A DNA stretch of 64,000 nucleotides. Source: Pseudomonas phenolilytica (GTDB taxonomy: Bacteria > Pseudomonadota > Gammaproteobacteria > Pseudomonadales > Pseudomonadaceae). Each line of letters opens with the position of its first letter. Position 1 is the first letter of the stretch. Positions 36,098-44,772 of the stretch are shown in pieces. The notes beneath the pieces were generated by a model. That model did no database searches. It saw nothing but the letters and a program-made list of their open reading frames with translations, and had not been told where the DNA came from. The stretch spans positions 2,814,001 through 2,878,000 of the forward strand of contig NZ_CP058908.1 of NCBI RefSeq assembly GCF_021432765.1, in the 5' to 3' direction. The position numbers and the translations under genes are program-made.

Positions 36098-37029
36098 GCG
36101 TCGTTCTCCGTGGCGTCAGGCAGGAGCCCGTCTGCTTGCAGCTGGTGCAGCGCCGCCAGTGGATCGCCGGCCAGACGCAGGGCGCCATGCTGGCTCAGCG
36201 ACTCGGCGTGGATGTGCACGGCCGGGCCGACCAACAGCGCGTCGGCATGCTGCGCCAGCAGCCGCGGCAGATGGCGCTGCAGGCAATCGGCATCCAGGCT
36301 GTGCGCGGCGTGCAGCAGCAGGACGCGTGGGGCGATGCGTTCCACGGCGAGGCTGAGTTCGGCCAGCGGTACCTTCCATTCGACCAGCTCCACCGGGCAG
36401 CCGCTGCTGGACACCAGCCAGGCGGTCAGCCACAGGCCGGCATCGAACGGCTCGTCACCGAGCGTCGCCAGCAGCAGCGGGGCGCCGGCGTGCTGGCGAT
36501 TGTTGAAATAGATGCGGGTGGCCAGTTTGCTGCGCAGCCAGCTATCGAACAGCGCGCGCTCCAGCGCGGCGCCAAACTGGCCGTGCCAACGTTGGCTCAG
36601 TCGCGCCTGCAGCGGCAACACCAGGTGCTGGCAGAGCGTGAGCGGCGGGTAAATGCTCAAGGCGCGGTTGAAGGCATCGTCGAGTTGCCGTTCGTTGAGC
36701 CGCTCGACCGCCGTGAGTAGCTCGTCCTGCAGATCGGTCCAGAGGTTCTGCTCGACCGGAGCGGCCGCGCGGCCGGCAGTCAGCAGCTGTTTGATCTGGC
36801 TGACGGCCACGCCACGGTCGAGCCAGGTGAGGATGTCGCGGATGCGCTGGACATGGCCGTCGTCATAGAGCCGGTGGCCCTTGGCGGTGCGGCGCGGCAC
36901 GATCAGCCCGTAGCGACGCTCCCAGGCGCGCAGCGTCACGGGGTTCACGCCGGTCAGCCGGGCAACGTCGCGGATCGGCCGCCAGCCCGGCTCGAGGTCG
37001 GCCGGAGTGTTGTCGAACGCATCGCTCAT
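36094..37029 (-). CDS. MerR/LitR-type regulator with degenerate B12-binding domain
   Basis: A 311-residue regulator. A MerR helix-turn-helix spans about residues 17-85 (VTLRAWERRYGLIVP, GHRLYDDGHVQRI). The C-terminal half has the CarH/LitR cobalamin-domain architecture. The stretch that normally carries the cobalt-ligating histidine (ExHxxG) reads GDEPFDAG at 191-198, with no His, and the upstream W-x-EH element appears as W148 followed by ER. It therefore should not bind adenosylcobalamin in the usual way, like the B12-independent LitR proteins of P. putida. It is encoded between the photolyase and DUF523 genes and probably autoregulated through the boxes at 38007-38101. Confidence 0.92.
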   Translation of the reverse strand: MSDAFDNTPADLEPGWRPIRDVARLTGVNPVTLRAWERRYGLIVPRRTAKGHRLYDDGHVQRIRDILTWLDRGVAVSQIKQLLTAGRAAAPVEQNLWTDLQDELLTAVERLNERQLDDAFNRALSIYPPLTLCQHLVLPLQARLSQRWHGQFGAALERALFDSWLRSKLATRIYFNNRQHAGAPLLLATLGDEPFDAGLWLTAWLVSSSGCPVELVEWKVPLAELSLAVERIAPRVLLLHAAHSLDADCLQRHLPRLLAQHADALLVGPAVHIHAESLSQHGALRLAGDPLAALHQLQADGLLPDATENDA

Positions 37030-37031
37030 GA

Positions 37032-37991
37032 TCAGATTCCGTTACGCAGGCTGAGGTCTTCCGGGTGCGGCTGCAGGTAGGCCTGGCGCTCGATGTAGTG
37101 ATGCGGGTGGCGGCGGAAGTGGTGCTTGAGCAGCGTCAGCGGCACCACCAGCGGGACGATGCCGGCGCGGTACTGGTCGATCAGCCGGCGCATCTCGCGG
37201 CGATCCTCCGGCGCAAGCGCGTTCTTCAGATAGCCGCTCAGGTGCTGCAACACATTGCTGTGGGTGCCGCGGGTGGCCGGACGCTTGAGCGCCTGCATGA
37301 ACTGGCTGAAATAGCCGGGCGCGAACTCCTGCACCGAGCAGTCACGCAGGTTTGCCACCATCCGCCCCAGCGCGCGGTACTGCTGCGGGTGCGCAGCCAT
37401 CAGCTGGTATTTGTAGCGTGAGTGGAAATCGACGATGGCCTTGCGCGTCAGGCCGGTCTGCACCAGACGCTGCCATTGCGCATAGGCGTAGACGCGGGTG
37501 AGGAAGTTCTCGCGCAGCACCGGGTCGTTCAGGCGGCCGTCTTCCTCGACCGGCAGGTCGGGACGCGCCTCCATCAGCGCGCGGGCGAAGATACCGGTGC
37601 CGCCGCCGGGTACTGTGTGGCCGTTGTCACGATAGACCTTGACCCGCTCCATGCCGCAGGACGGCGACTTCTGCATGAGGATGTAGCCGCTGATATCGTC
37701 CAGCTGCGTCGCCATTTGCCGGCCGTAGGCGGCCAATGCGTCGGTGACGTCCAGTTCGCTGCGCACGGTGCCGCGGGCCCGGGGATTATCCGGCTCGCCG
37801 ACCAGGCGGATCGGTTCGCGCGGTGTACCGAGGCCGATGGCGACCTCCGGGCACAGCGGGACGAACTCGACATGCCGGGCCAGCACGTCGCTGCACAGCG
37901 ACGATTGCTTGTGGCCGCCGTTGAAGCGCACCGGATTACCGAGCAAGCAGGCACTGATGCCGATCTTGGGCGTGGCGACGGAGCTGAGCAT
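37032..37991 (-). CDS. DUF523/DUF1722 fusion protein (YbgA-type)
   Basis: A 319-residue two-domain protein. The N-terminal DUF523 part has C15 (GISACLLG), C47 (PLCPEV) and C112 (SPSCGM), the three-cysteine pattern that in TudS-like desulfidases holds a 4Fe-4S cluster. The C-terminal DUF1722 part starts near residue 190 (DFHSRYKYQLMAAHP). It is the first gene of the eight-gene light-type operon. The start at 37991 has GAGGT upstream. Biochemical role is unknown; thio-nucleobase or Fe-S chemistry is a guess from the cysteines. Confidence 0.9.
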   Translation of the reverse strand: MLSSVATPKIGISACLLGNPVRFNGGHKQSSLCSDVLARHVEFVPLCPEVAIGLGTPREPIRLVGEPDNPRARGTVRSELDVTDALAAYGRQMATQLDDISGYILMQKSPSCGMERVKVYRDNGHTVPGGGTGIFARALMEARPDLPVEEDGRLNDPVLRENFLTRVYAYAQWQRLVQTGLTRKAIVDFHSRYKYQLMAAHPQQYRALGRMVANLRDCSVQEFAPGYFSQFMQALKRPATRGTHSNVLQHLSGYLKNALAPEDRREMRRLIDQYRAGIVPLVVPLTLLKHHFRRHPHHYIERQAYLQPHPEDLSLRNGI

Positions 37992-38006
37992 GGGATGACC
38001 TCGTCT

Positions 38007-38101
38007 TGTACAAGCAGTGGATCTGTACAACCTGAGGTCATCATAGATATTGAGTTGTACAAGTCAAGCGATCTTGTATAAGTAATTACAAGCTGTGTAT
38101 A
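38007..38101 (-). promoter_or_regulatory. promoter with paired TGTACA boxes for the photolyase operon
   Basis: On the minus strand -35 TTGACT (38062-38067) and -10 TATGAT (38040-38045) are separated by 16 bp. TGTACA-type boxes lie at 38007-38012 and 38024-38029 (11-bp gap, downstream of the start site). Others lie at 38056-38061 and 38075-38080 (13-bp gap, over the -35) and 38096-38101. This resembles the operators reported for LitR-type regulators in pseudomonads. The target is the operon starting with the DUF523/DUF1722 gene. Confidence 0.78.
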
Positions 38102-38124
38102 GGTTCGGCGCAGGCCGGCGGCGC

Positions 38125-38340
38125 TCAATGCCAGCCCATGCGCCAGCTCAGGTCGTCGCGCAGCTGGCGCCAGTCGATCCATTCGCTGCGCAGGCTGTAC
38201 ACCGCCTGCAGTTCGACCTGCTGCAGCACGCCGGCGTCGTCGTACTGCAGATCGATGACGAGGAAGTGCTTTTCGCGGTTGCGCGGCTCGCAGGCCGTCC
38301 ATTTGGACAGCCTGAGCTTGGCTGGATTGAAGCGGTTCAC
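38125..38340 (-). CDS. TIGR02450-type small Trp-rich protein
   Basis: A 71-residue protein with NPAKLRLSKWTACEPRNREK and a C-terminal DWRQLRDDLSWRMGWH, matching the small Trp-rich family often encoded near photolyases and cryptochromes. It begins with GTG at 38340, overlapping the upstream oxidoreductase stop (GTGA). Function unknown. Confidence 0.85.
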   Translation of the reverse strand: MNRFNPAKLRLSKWTACEPRNREKHFLVIDLQYDDAGVLQQVELQAVYSLRSEWIDWRQLRDDLSWRMGWH

Positions 38341-39284
38341 AGGCTGGCCAGCAGCAACTGTGCGGCGCGTGCTCCGCTGCGCCAGGCGCCTTCGACCGTG
38401 CCGTCCAGGCACCAGTCGCCACAGGCGAACAGGCCTCCTTGCGAGTCGGCCAATGCGCCCCAGTCATTACGCCGGGCCGGGTAGGCGTACAGCCAGCGGT
38501 GGGCGATGGCAAACTCGGCTGGCGGCAAGCACTGGCCCAAGCGCTCAGCGAAGGCGTGGGCGAGGTGGTCGATAACGGCTTCTTTCGGCAGATCCAGATG
38601 CTGGCGCGTCCAGCCGGCAGTCGCGTGCAGCACCCAGCTGTCGAGCCGGTTGTCGCGGCCTGGTTTGGCACTGTCGTGCGTTGCTTGGCGCAGGATTTCG
38701 TCGTCGAACCGGAGGGTGTGGCGCACACATGGCAGCGCCTCGGCAAAACCGAGCGCCACCGCCCACACCGGCTCCATGACGACGCTGGCGGCGCGCGCGG
38801 CGAGCACTGGCGCGGAGCTCAGCAGGGCTGCGGCCTGCGGAGCCGGTACCGCGACGATGACGTGGCTGAACGGCCCATGGCTAACGCCCTCGGTATCGAG
38901 CAGCTGCCAGTGGTGCTCGCCGCGAAACACCTCGCTGATCCGGCAGGAAAAGGCGGCCGGCAGGTCGCCGAGCAAGCCACGGCTGATCGCGCTCATGCGC
39001 GGCGTGCCCACCCAGTATGGTTGCGGGTTGTCGACGGCAGCCCAGCTCGCACAGGAACCTGCGGAGGTCCATTCAACGAGCATCGTACGCAACGCAGGGT
39101 CGTGCGCGAGGAATCCGGGCGTGCCGAGGTCCAGCGCGCCGATCTCGCTGCGCTTGCTGGAGATGCGGCCGCCGCTGCCACGGCTCTTGTCGAACAGCTG
39201 TAAAGGCAGGCCGGCCTGACGCAGCGCATGGGCTGCCGAAAGGCCAGCCATGCCGGCTCCGATGATGGCGATCTTCTGGGACAT
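38337..39284 (-). CDS. NAD(P)/FAD-dependent oxidoreductase (renalase-like)
   Basis: A 315-residue flavoprotein. The N-terminal FAD motif is IAIIGAGMAGLSAAHALR, followed by FDKSRGSGGRISSKR, typical of the renalase-like group that accompanies photolyase genes in many proteobacteria. The C-terminal FAD contact is LFACGDWCLDGTVEGAW. Substrate unknown. Its promoter region (39285-39405) is shared with the divergent TIGR01777 gene and contains TGTACA-like boxes. Confidence 0.9.
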   Translation of the reverse strand: MSQKIAIIGAGMAGLSAAHALRQAGLPLQLFDKSRGSGGRISSKRSEIGALDLGTPGFLAHDPALRTMLVEWTSAGSCASWAAVDNPQPYWVGTPRMSAISRGLLGDLPAAFSCRISEVFRGEHHWQLLDTEGVSHGPFSHVIVAVPAPQAAALLSSAPVLAARAASVVMEPVWAVALGFAEALPCVRHTLRFDDEILRQATHDSAKPGRDNRLDSWVLHATAGWTRQHLDLPKEAVIDHLAHAFAERLGQCLPPAEFAIAHRWLYAYPARRNDWGALADSQGGLFACGDWCLDGTVEGAWRSGARAAQLLLASL

Positions 39285-39328
39285 CGTTCACCTCCCGTTG
39301 GGTCGGGCAGGCTACGCGAGCGTAAAAA

Positions 39329-39362
39329 CTTATACAATAAAATCATCGCGTACAGGTGTATG
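39329..39362. promoter_or_regulatory. divergent TGTACA-type box region
   Basis: TATACA at 39331-39336 and CGTACA at 39349-39354 are separated by 12 bp, with TGTATG following at 39357. A possible minus-strand -10 (TATAAG, 39329-39334) overlaps the first box. The region lies between the oxidoreductase/Trp-rich pair and TIGR01777-hemH, so one operator may serve both directions. Confidence 0.65.
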
Positions 39363-39405
39363 CTGAGATCAGCAAACAATCCGCACGTGCTACGAGGAGA
39401 CCCGC

Positions 39406-40332
39406 ATGAACATCCTGCTCACTGGCGGTACCGGCTTGATCGGTCGGGCACTGTGTCGGCACTGGACCGCGCAGGGACACAATCTCTGGGTCTGGAGCCG
39501 TACACCGCAGCGTGTCGCGCAGCTGTGCGGGCCACAGGTACGCGGTATCGGCGAGCTGCGCGAACTCGATTCACAGGCACTGGATGCGGTGGTCAACCTG
39601 GCCGGCGCGCCCATTGCCGACCGACCCTGGACCAAGGCGCGCCGCGCACTGTTGTGGCAAAGCCGGGTGCGCCTGACCGAACAACTGGTGACCTGGCTGG
39701 GGCAGCGCGAGCCCAAGCCGCAGGTGCTGATCTCCGGTTCCGCAGTCGGTTGGTATGGCGATGGCGGTGAGCACACGCTGACCGAGGATAGCCAGGTGGT
39801 CACGGGCGACTTCGCCAGCCAGCTCTGCGGCGCCTGGGAAGAAACCGCGCGCGAGGCCGAGTCGCTCGGTATTCGCGTGGTACTGGTGCGCACCGGTCTG
39901 GTGCTGGCCGCCGATGGCGGATTCCTGCAGCGGCTGCTGCCGCCGTTCCGTCTGGGGCTGGGTGGGCGCATCGGCAGTGGCCGGCAGTGGATGCCCTGGA
40001 TTCACATCGATGACCAAATCGGCCTGATAGATTTTCTTCTGCATCAGCCACAGGCGCGCGGCCCCTACAATGCCTGCGCGCCACAGCCGGTGCGCAACGC
40101 CGATTTTGCCCGTGCCCTGGGCCGGGCGTTGCATCGTCCGGCGCTGCTGCCGGTGCCGGCGGCGGTGCTCAAGCTGAGCCTTGGCGAATTGTCCGGTCTG
40201 CTGCTCGGCGGCCAGCGGGCGTTGCCGGCGCGGGCGCAGGCGGAGGGCTTCGTCTTTCACTTCGACAGCCTCGATGCCGCGCTGGCTGATCTGTTGACGC
40301 AGCCCGGCTCCCAGCGCCTGCGCCATGTGTGA
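39406..40332 (+). CDS. TIGR01777 family NAD-dependent epimerase-like protein (SulA/YfcH type)
   Basis: A 308-residue extended SDR. The Rossmann motif is ILLTGGTGLIGRALC and the family stretch is ISGSAVGWYGDGGE. DUF1731 forms the C-terminus. Function is unknown. GAGGAGA precedes the ATG. It is followed after 60 bp by ferrochelatase on the same strand, probably one operon. Confidence 0.93.
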   Translation: MNILLTGGTGLIGRALCRHWTAQGHNLWVWSRTPQRVAQLCGPQVRGIGELRELDSQALDAVVNLAGAPIADRPWTKARRALLWQSRVRLTEQLVTWLGQREPKPQVLISGSAVGWYGDGGEHTLTEDSQVVTGDFASQLCGAWEETAREAESLGIRVVLVRTGLVLAADGGFLQRLLPPFRLGLGGRIGSGRQWMPWIHIDDQIGLIDFLLHQPQARGPYNACAPQPVRNADFARALGRALHRPALLPVPAAVLKLSLGELSGLLLGGQRALPARAQAEGFVFHFDSLDAALADLLTQPGSQRLRHV

Positions 40333-40392
40333 AAATACCGCGCCGCGTGCAGCATGGCGGCGCGCCCCCCAAACCGTAGTCAGGAATGTTGC

Positions 40393-41418
40393 ATGACAGA
40401 GCAGGCGTTGTTGTTGGTCAACCTGGGTTCGCCAGCCTCCACCGAAGTCGCCGATGTGCGCCGCTATCTCAACCAGTTCCTCATGGACCCGTATGTCATC
40501 GACCTGCCCTGGCCGCTGCGGCGCCTGCTGGTATCGCTGATCCTGATCAAACGGCCGGAGCAGTCGGCGCATGCCTATGCGTCGATCTGGTGGCCGGAGG
40601 GCTCGCCATTGGTGGTGCTGAGCCGGCAGTTGCAGGAAGCGGTGCGGCCGCACTGGACGCAGGGGCCGGTCGAGCTGGCGATGCGTTACGGCGAGCCGTC
40701 CATCGAAACCCGGTTGGTCGAGCTGGCCGGGCAGGGCATCCAGCGGGTCACCCTGGCACCGCTTTATCCGCAGTTCGCCGACAGCACGACGACCACGGTC
40801 ATCGAGGAGGCCCGGCGGGTGATCCGCGCGCATGGGCTGCAATTGCAGCTGTCGATCCTGCAGCCGTTCTACGATCAGCCCGAATACCTCGATGCGCTGA
40901 CCGCCAGTGCCGCGCCCTTTCTGCAACAGGACTTCGATCATCTGCTGCTGAGCTTCCACGGCCTGCCCGAGCGCCACCTGCACAAGAGCGATCCGACCGG
41001 AGCGCACTGCCTCAAGGGTGACGATTGCTGCCAGCGCGCCGAGGGCGAGGTGCTCGCCAGCTGCTATCGCGCGCAGTGCATGCGCACCGCTGCGGGTTTC
41101 GCCGCGCGTGCCGGATTGCGTGACGATCAGTGGTCAGTGTCGTTCCAGTCACGGCTGGGCCGGGCCAAGTGGATCGAACCCTATACCGAAACGCGTCTGG
41201 ATGAACTGGCCCAGCGCGGCGTGAAGAAACTGCTGGTGATGTGTCCGGCGTTCGTTGCCGACTGCATCGAAACGCTGGAGGAAATCGGCGATCGCGGCCG
41301 CGAGCAATTCATCGAGGCCGGCGGCGAGGATCTGCTGCTGGTGCCGTGCCTGAACACCCACGAGGATTGGGTGCAGGCGCTGGTCGCACTGTGCCGCCGG
41401 GCGCCGCAGGAACTGTGA
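40393..41418 (+). CDS. hemH: ferrochelatase
   Basis: A 341-residue protoporphyrin IX ferrochelatase, the last step of heme synthesis. [11 protein letters not shown] at the N-terminus, the active-site histidine in [11 protein letters not shown], and the C-terminal glutamate region [15 protein letters not shown] are present. The start is ATG 40393 with AGGA upstream. It shares an operon with TIGR01777 downstream of TGTACA-type boxes. By removing the photosensitiser protoporphyrin it would suit a light-response island. Confidence 0.96.
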   Translation: MTEQALLLVNLGSPASTEVADVRRYLNQFLMDPYVIDLPWPLRRLLVSLILIKRPEQSAHAYASIWWPEGSPLVVLSRQLQEAVRPHWTQGPVELAMRYGEPSIETRLVELAGQGIQRVTLAPLYPQFADSTTTTVIEEARRVIRAHGLQLQLSILQPFYDQPEYLDALTASAAPFLQQDFDHLLLSFHGLPERHLHKSDPTGAHCLKGDDCCQRAEGEVLASCYRAQCMRTAAGFAARAGLRDDQWSVSFQSRLGRAKWIEPYTETRLDELAQRGVKKLLVMCPAFVADCIETLEEIGDRGREQFIEAGGEDLLLVPCLNTHEDWVQALVALCRRAPQEL

Positions 41419-41425
41419 ATCGCCG

Positions 41426-41462
41426 CGCTCAGCCGCTGGCGCTGGCGCGCTGCGGCTGAGCG
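41426..41462. terminator. hairpin between convergent hemH and the GGDEF/EAL gene
   Basis: An 11-bp perfect stem CGCTCAGCCGC (41426-41436) with 41452-41462 and a 15-nt loop. It overlaps the last codons of the GGDEF/EAL gene. No strong U-tract is seen, so terminator activity is likely but not certain. Confidence 0.55.
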
Positions 41463-44086
41463 ACGACCAGTCGTTCAAATTCTTCCACCGGCATGGGCTT
41501 GCCGAACAGATAGCCCTGATAGCGGTGACAGCCGTTGGCGAGCAACGCCGTGCGCTGTTCTTCGCTTTCCACCCCTTCGGCGATGACCTCAAGACCCAGA
41601 CCGGCCGCCAGTGCGCAGGTGGCGCGCACGATGGTCTGGCTGCTGGCATCGTCCGGCAGGCCGCGGACGAAGGCCTGGTCGATCTTCAGCTGATCCAGCG
41701 GTAACTGCTGCAGGTAACTCATGGACGAATAGCCGGTGCCGAAGTCGTCGATGGAGAAGCGGATGCCGTGCGCCTTCAGCTGGTTCATCCGCGCGATGGC
41801 CTCGGGCATGTTGTCCAGCAGCAGCGTTTCGGTGAGCTCCAGCTTGAGTCGCTGGGGGTTGGCGCCGCTGGCTTGCAGCAGCTGCAGCAGCAGGGTGATG
41901 AAGTCGTCCTGATACACCAGGTGCGCGCTGATGTTGACCGCCAGCGTCAGTTCGTCGAATCCGGCGCGGCCGGACCATTGCGCGAGCTGCAGGCACGCCT
42001 GTCGCAGCATCAGCACATCCAGCTCCTGGACGAGACCTGCGCGCTCGGCCTGGACGATGAACTCCGCCGGCGACAGCAGGCCTCGCTGCGGATGCCGCCA
42101 GCGCACCAGCGCCTCGGCGCCGGTCAGGCCCCTGGTCTGTTCTACCTGTGCCTGCAAATAGAGAAAGAATTCGCCCGTCAGCACGCCGCGGCGGATTTCT
42201 TCCTCCAGGCGCAGACGCTCCTGCACGGCCTGCTGCATGCGCGGGTCGAAGAAGCGCAGGGCGTTCTTGCCTGACAGCTTGGCTTCGTACATCGACATGT
42301 CGGCGCGCTTCATCAGCTCGTCGCTGGTGCTGTCGTCCTCGCCGAACAGCACCACGCCGATGCTGGCGCTGCTGTGCAGGTTCAGCTCGTTCAGGCGATA
42401 GGCGCCATCCAGCGAGCTGAGCAGCTTCATGCCGACATGCTCGGCCTGGCTGCCGGCCAGTACGGCATCGCTGGCCAGGCCTTCGAGCATCACCACGAAC
42501 TCGTCGCCGCCGAGCCGCGCCACGGTATCGCTGGCGCGGATGTTGGCCGACAGCCGCCCAGCCGCCAGACGCAGCACCTCGTCGCCGGTCTGGTGCCCGT
42601 GCAGGTCGTTGATGTTCTTGAAGTTGTCCAGGTCGATGAACATCAGTGCGCCCAATTGGCCGGTGCGCCGGCTGGATGCCATCACCTGCTGCAGGCGATC
42701 GAGCAGCAGCCGGCGGTTGGGCAGACCGGTCAGCGGGTCATAGAAGGCCAGATGGTGGATGCGCTGTTCGGCGAGCTTGCGGTCGGTGATGTCGGAGAAG
42801 GCCGCCACGTAGTGGCTGATCTTGCCCTGCGCATCCTTCACCGCACTGATGGTCAGCCACTCGGGATACACCTCGCCGTTCTTGCGTCGGTTCCATATCT
42901 CGCCGATCCAGGTGCCGGTCGTGCCGATGCTTTCCCACATCGCCCGGTAGAAGTCCGCGTCGTGCTTGCCGGACGCCAGCAGGCGGGTGGTCTGGCCGAT
43001 GGCTTCCTCGCTGGTGAAACCGCTGATCTGGCTGAAGGCCTTGTTCACCCGCAGGATGCGGTTGTCCGCGTCGGTGATGAGCATGCCCTGTTGCGATTCG
43101 AAGGCGATCGCAGCGATGCGCTGTTCCAGCTCGGCATTGGTGCGTTCGGTGATGTCGCGGCTGAGCCAGACCACCGCGCGCTTTTCCATGTCGGGAATAT
43201 CCAGCGCCAGGGCGCGTCCCTCGAAAACCCGCCGGCCGCCGAGCGTCTGCATCGTGTATTCGAGCAGCTGCGGGGTATCGCTGCGCAGCGTTTCATGAAT
43301 GAAATCGAGGAAGCGCTGCTCCTCTGCCGGTGGCATGACGTCGTGCAGGCGGCGACCGATCAGGCGCGAGGGATCGTCGTAGAGCAGGCTGCGTTCGGAG
43401 CAGATGATGTCCAGGTAGCGCCCGTCCTCGTCGATCACCAACAGCAGATCGGGCAGTGCCTGGGTGATGGCACGCAGCCGCGCCTCGCTGATCTTGAGCG
43501 CCTGCTCGGTGTTGTTGCGTTTGATCAGGTCCTTGATCAGCAGGCCGAGGGCCGTCGTGCCCAGCGGCAGTGCCACCAGCAGCGTCGCGGCGACTTCGCG
43601 AAAGGCCGTCAGCACCACGGCGGTCGGCAGCAGCAGCGCGACCAGCCCCAGCACCCCAAAATGCAGGAGCAGGCCGAATGCCAGCAGCTGCCAGCAACCG
43701 ATGCGCACCAGGCCGCGCTGATGGCAGTAGCGATAGGCGAGCCCGAGCACGATGGGCAACAGCACGTTGCCCAGGCCCGTCAGCATCCCGATGCCGCCGA
43801 GCCAGATGCGATAGGCCGCGGCCAGCGCGCCGGCGATGCCGGCCACCAGCGGCCCGCCGAACAGGGCGGCCATGCTCAGCACGACGGTGCGCGCATCGAA
43901 GACCAGGCCGGCCTGAATGGCGTTGGGGATCATCATGCCGATGATGCAGGCAATGCCGAACCAGGTACCGGCTGCACATTGCGCCACGGGGCGGTCTTTT
44001 CTCGTCCAACTGCTTGAGTAGAAGGAGAGCGGCCAGCACAACGCGAACAGAATGACCGTGTTTTCTACGAGGACGTTGGTAATCAA
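41429..44086 (-). CDS. membrane PAS-PAS-GGDEF-EAL cyclic-di-GMP enzyme
   Basis: An 885-residue signalling protein. An N-terminal 5TM-type sensory membrane domain covers about residues 1-190 (5TMR-LYT-like). Two PAS domains follow at about 205-310 and 325-445, then GGDEF with intact RLGGDEF near 525, and EAL with intact GAEALVRW near 655 and IDDFGTGYSS. Both diguanylate cyclase and phosphodiesterase signatures are complete. The most upstream possible start is TTG at 44086, directly after an in-frame stop. It lies 145 nt downstream of the short LOV gene on the same strand. Confidence 0.92.
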   Translation of the reverse strand: MITNVLVENTVILFALCWPLSFYSSSWTRKDRPVAQCAAGTWFGIACIIGMMIPNAIQAGLVFDARTVVLSMAALFGGPLVAGIAGALAAAYRIWLGGIGMLTGLGNVLLPIVLGLAYRYCHQRGLVRIGCWQLLAFGLLLHFGVLGLVALLLPTAVVLTAFREVAATLLVALPLGTTALGLLIKDLIKRNNTEQALKISEARLRAITQALPDLLLVIDEDGRYLDIICSERSLLYDDPSRLIGRRLHDVMPPAEEQRFLDFIHETLRSDTPQLLEYTMQTLGGRRVFEGRALALDIPDMEKRAVVWLSRDITERTNAELEQRIAAIAFESQQGMLITDADNRILRVNKAFSQISGFTSEEAIGQTTRLLASGKHDADFYRAMWESIGTTGTWIGEIWNRRKNGEVYPEWLTISAVKDAQGKISHYVAAFSDITDRKLAEQRIHHLAFYDPLTGLPNRRLLLDRLQQVMASSRRTGQLGALMFIDLDNFKNINDLHGHQTGDEVLRLAAGRLSANIRASDTVARLGGDEFVVMLEGLASDAVLAGSQAEHVGMKLLSSLDGAYRLNELNLHSSASIGVVLFGEDDSTSDELMKRADMSMYEAKLSGKNALRFFDPRMQQAVQERLRLEEEIRRGVLTGEFFLYLQAQVEQTRGLTGAEALVRWRHPQRGLLSPAEFIVQAERAGLVQELDVLMLRQACLQLAQWSGRAGFDELTLAVNISAHLVYQDDFITLLLQLLQASGANPQRLKLELTETLLLDNMPEAIARMNQLKAHGIRFSIDDFGTGYSSMSYLQQLPLDQLKIDQAFVRGLPDDASSQTIVRATCALAAGLGLEVIAEGVESEEQRTALLANGCHRYQGYLFGKPMPVEEFERLVVAQPQRASASG

Positions 44087-44231
44087 CGAGCGTCATCCAA
44101 GGGCGCAATGCGCCCGACTGCAGGAAGGGAATGGCGGAGTGCCATTATGCCATGAAACGTCCATGACAACCTTTGCAGTCAGCGTCAGCCGGGCGTTTGC
44201 GGGTATCTTGGCGCGCTCACGAGGCGTTCGC

Positions 44232-44678
44232 TCAGGCGTTGCGCTCGGCCAGTTGCGCTTCGAGCTGACGCACCCGCGCTTCCAGCTCCTCGACCCGCTG
44301 CAAGGCATCGACTTCGGCGGTGACATCCTTCTGGATGCCGATGAAGTAGGTCAGCTGGTCGCCTTCGTTGAATACCGGCGTGATCGACAGCTCGTTCCAG
44401 AACGGCGAGCCGTCCTTGCGGTAGTTGCGGATCACCTGACGGCACGGCTGGTTGCTCTTCACCGCCTCACGGATCGCCTGCAGGCCCGGCTGGTCGCGAT
44501 CTTCGCCCTGCAGGAAGCGACAGTCGCGGTAGAGAATGTCATCCACGGCATAGCCCGTGAGCCGTTCGAAGGCCGGGTTGGCGTAGATCAGGATGTTGTC
44601 GTCGCCTTCCTGCTCGGCAACCACGATTCCGTCGTTGGAGGCTTCGATTACCAGTTGCAACAGCTTGGCATTGATCAT
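44232..44678 (-). CDS. short LOV blue-light photoreceptor
   Basis: A 148-residue single-domain LOV protein. The flavin-adduct cysteine is C53 in DCRFLQG, preceded by an N-cap helix starting MINAKLL. The sequence continues with NYRKDGSPFWNELSITPV and FIGIQKDVT, a complete LOV core with conserved Asn and Gln, and ends in a coiled-coil-like J-alpha helix (ALQRVEELEARVRQLEAQLAE). It closely resembles the P. putida PpSB1/PpSB2-LOV proteins, including the Cys position. It has no output domain, so it must signal by protein-protein contact, most likely with the LitR-type regulators nearby. Confidence 0.95.
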   Translation of the reverse strand: MINAKLLQLVIEASNDGIVVAEQEGDDNILIYANPAFERLTGYAVDDILYRDCRFLQGEDRDQPGLQAIREAVKSNQPCRQVIRNYRKDGSPFWNELSITPVFNEGDQLTYFIGIQKDVTAEVDALQRVEELEARVRQLEAQLAERNA

Positions 44679-44772
44679 GGCGCGGGATCCTGAAGGGGCG
44701 TGCGGCGCATTCTAGAACAACTGCGCCCGGCCAAGCGCTTACAGCACACGCAGGAGCGCTGCGAGCGATGTG

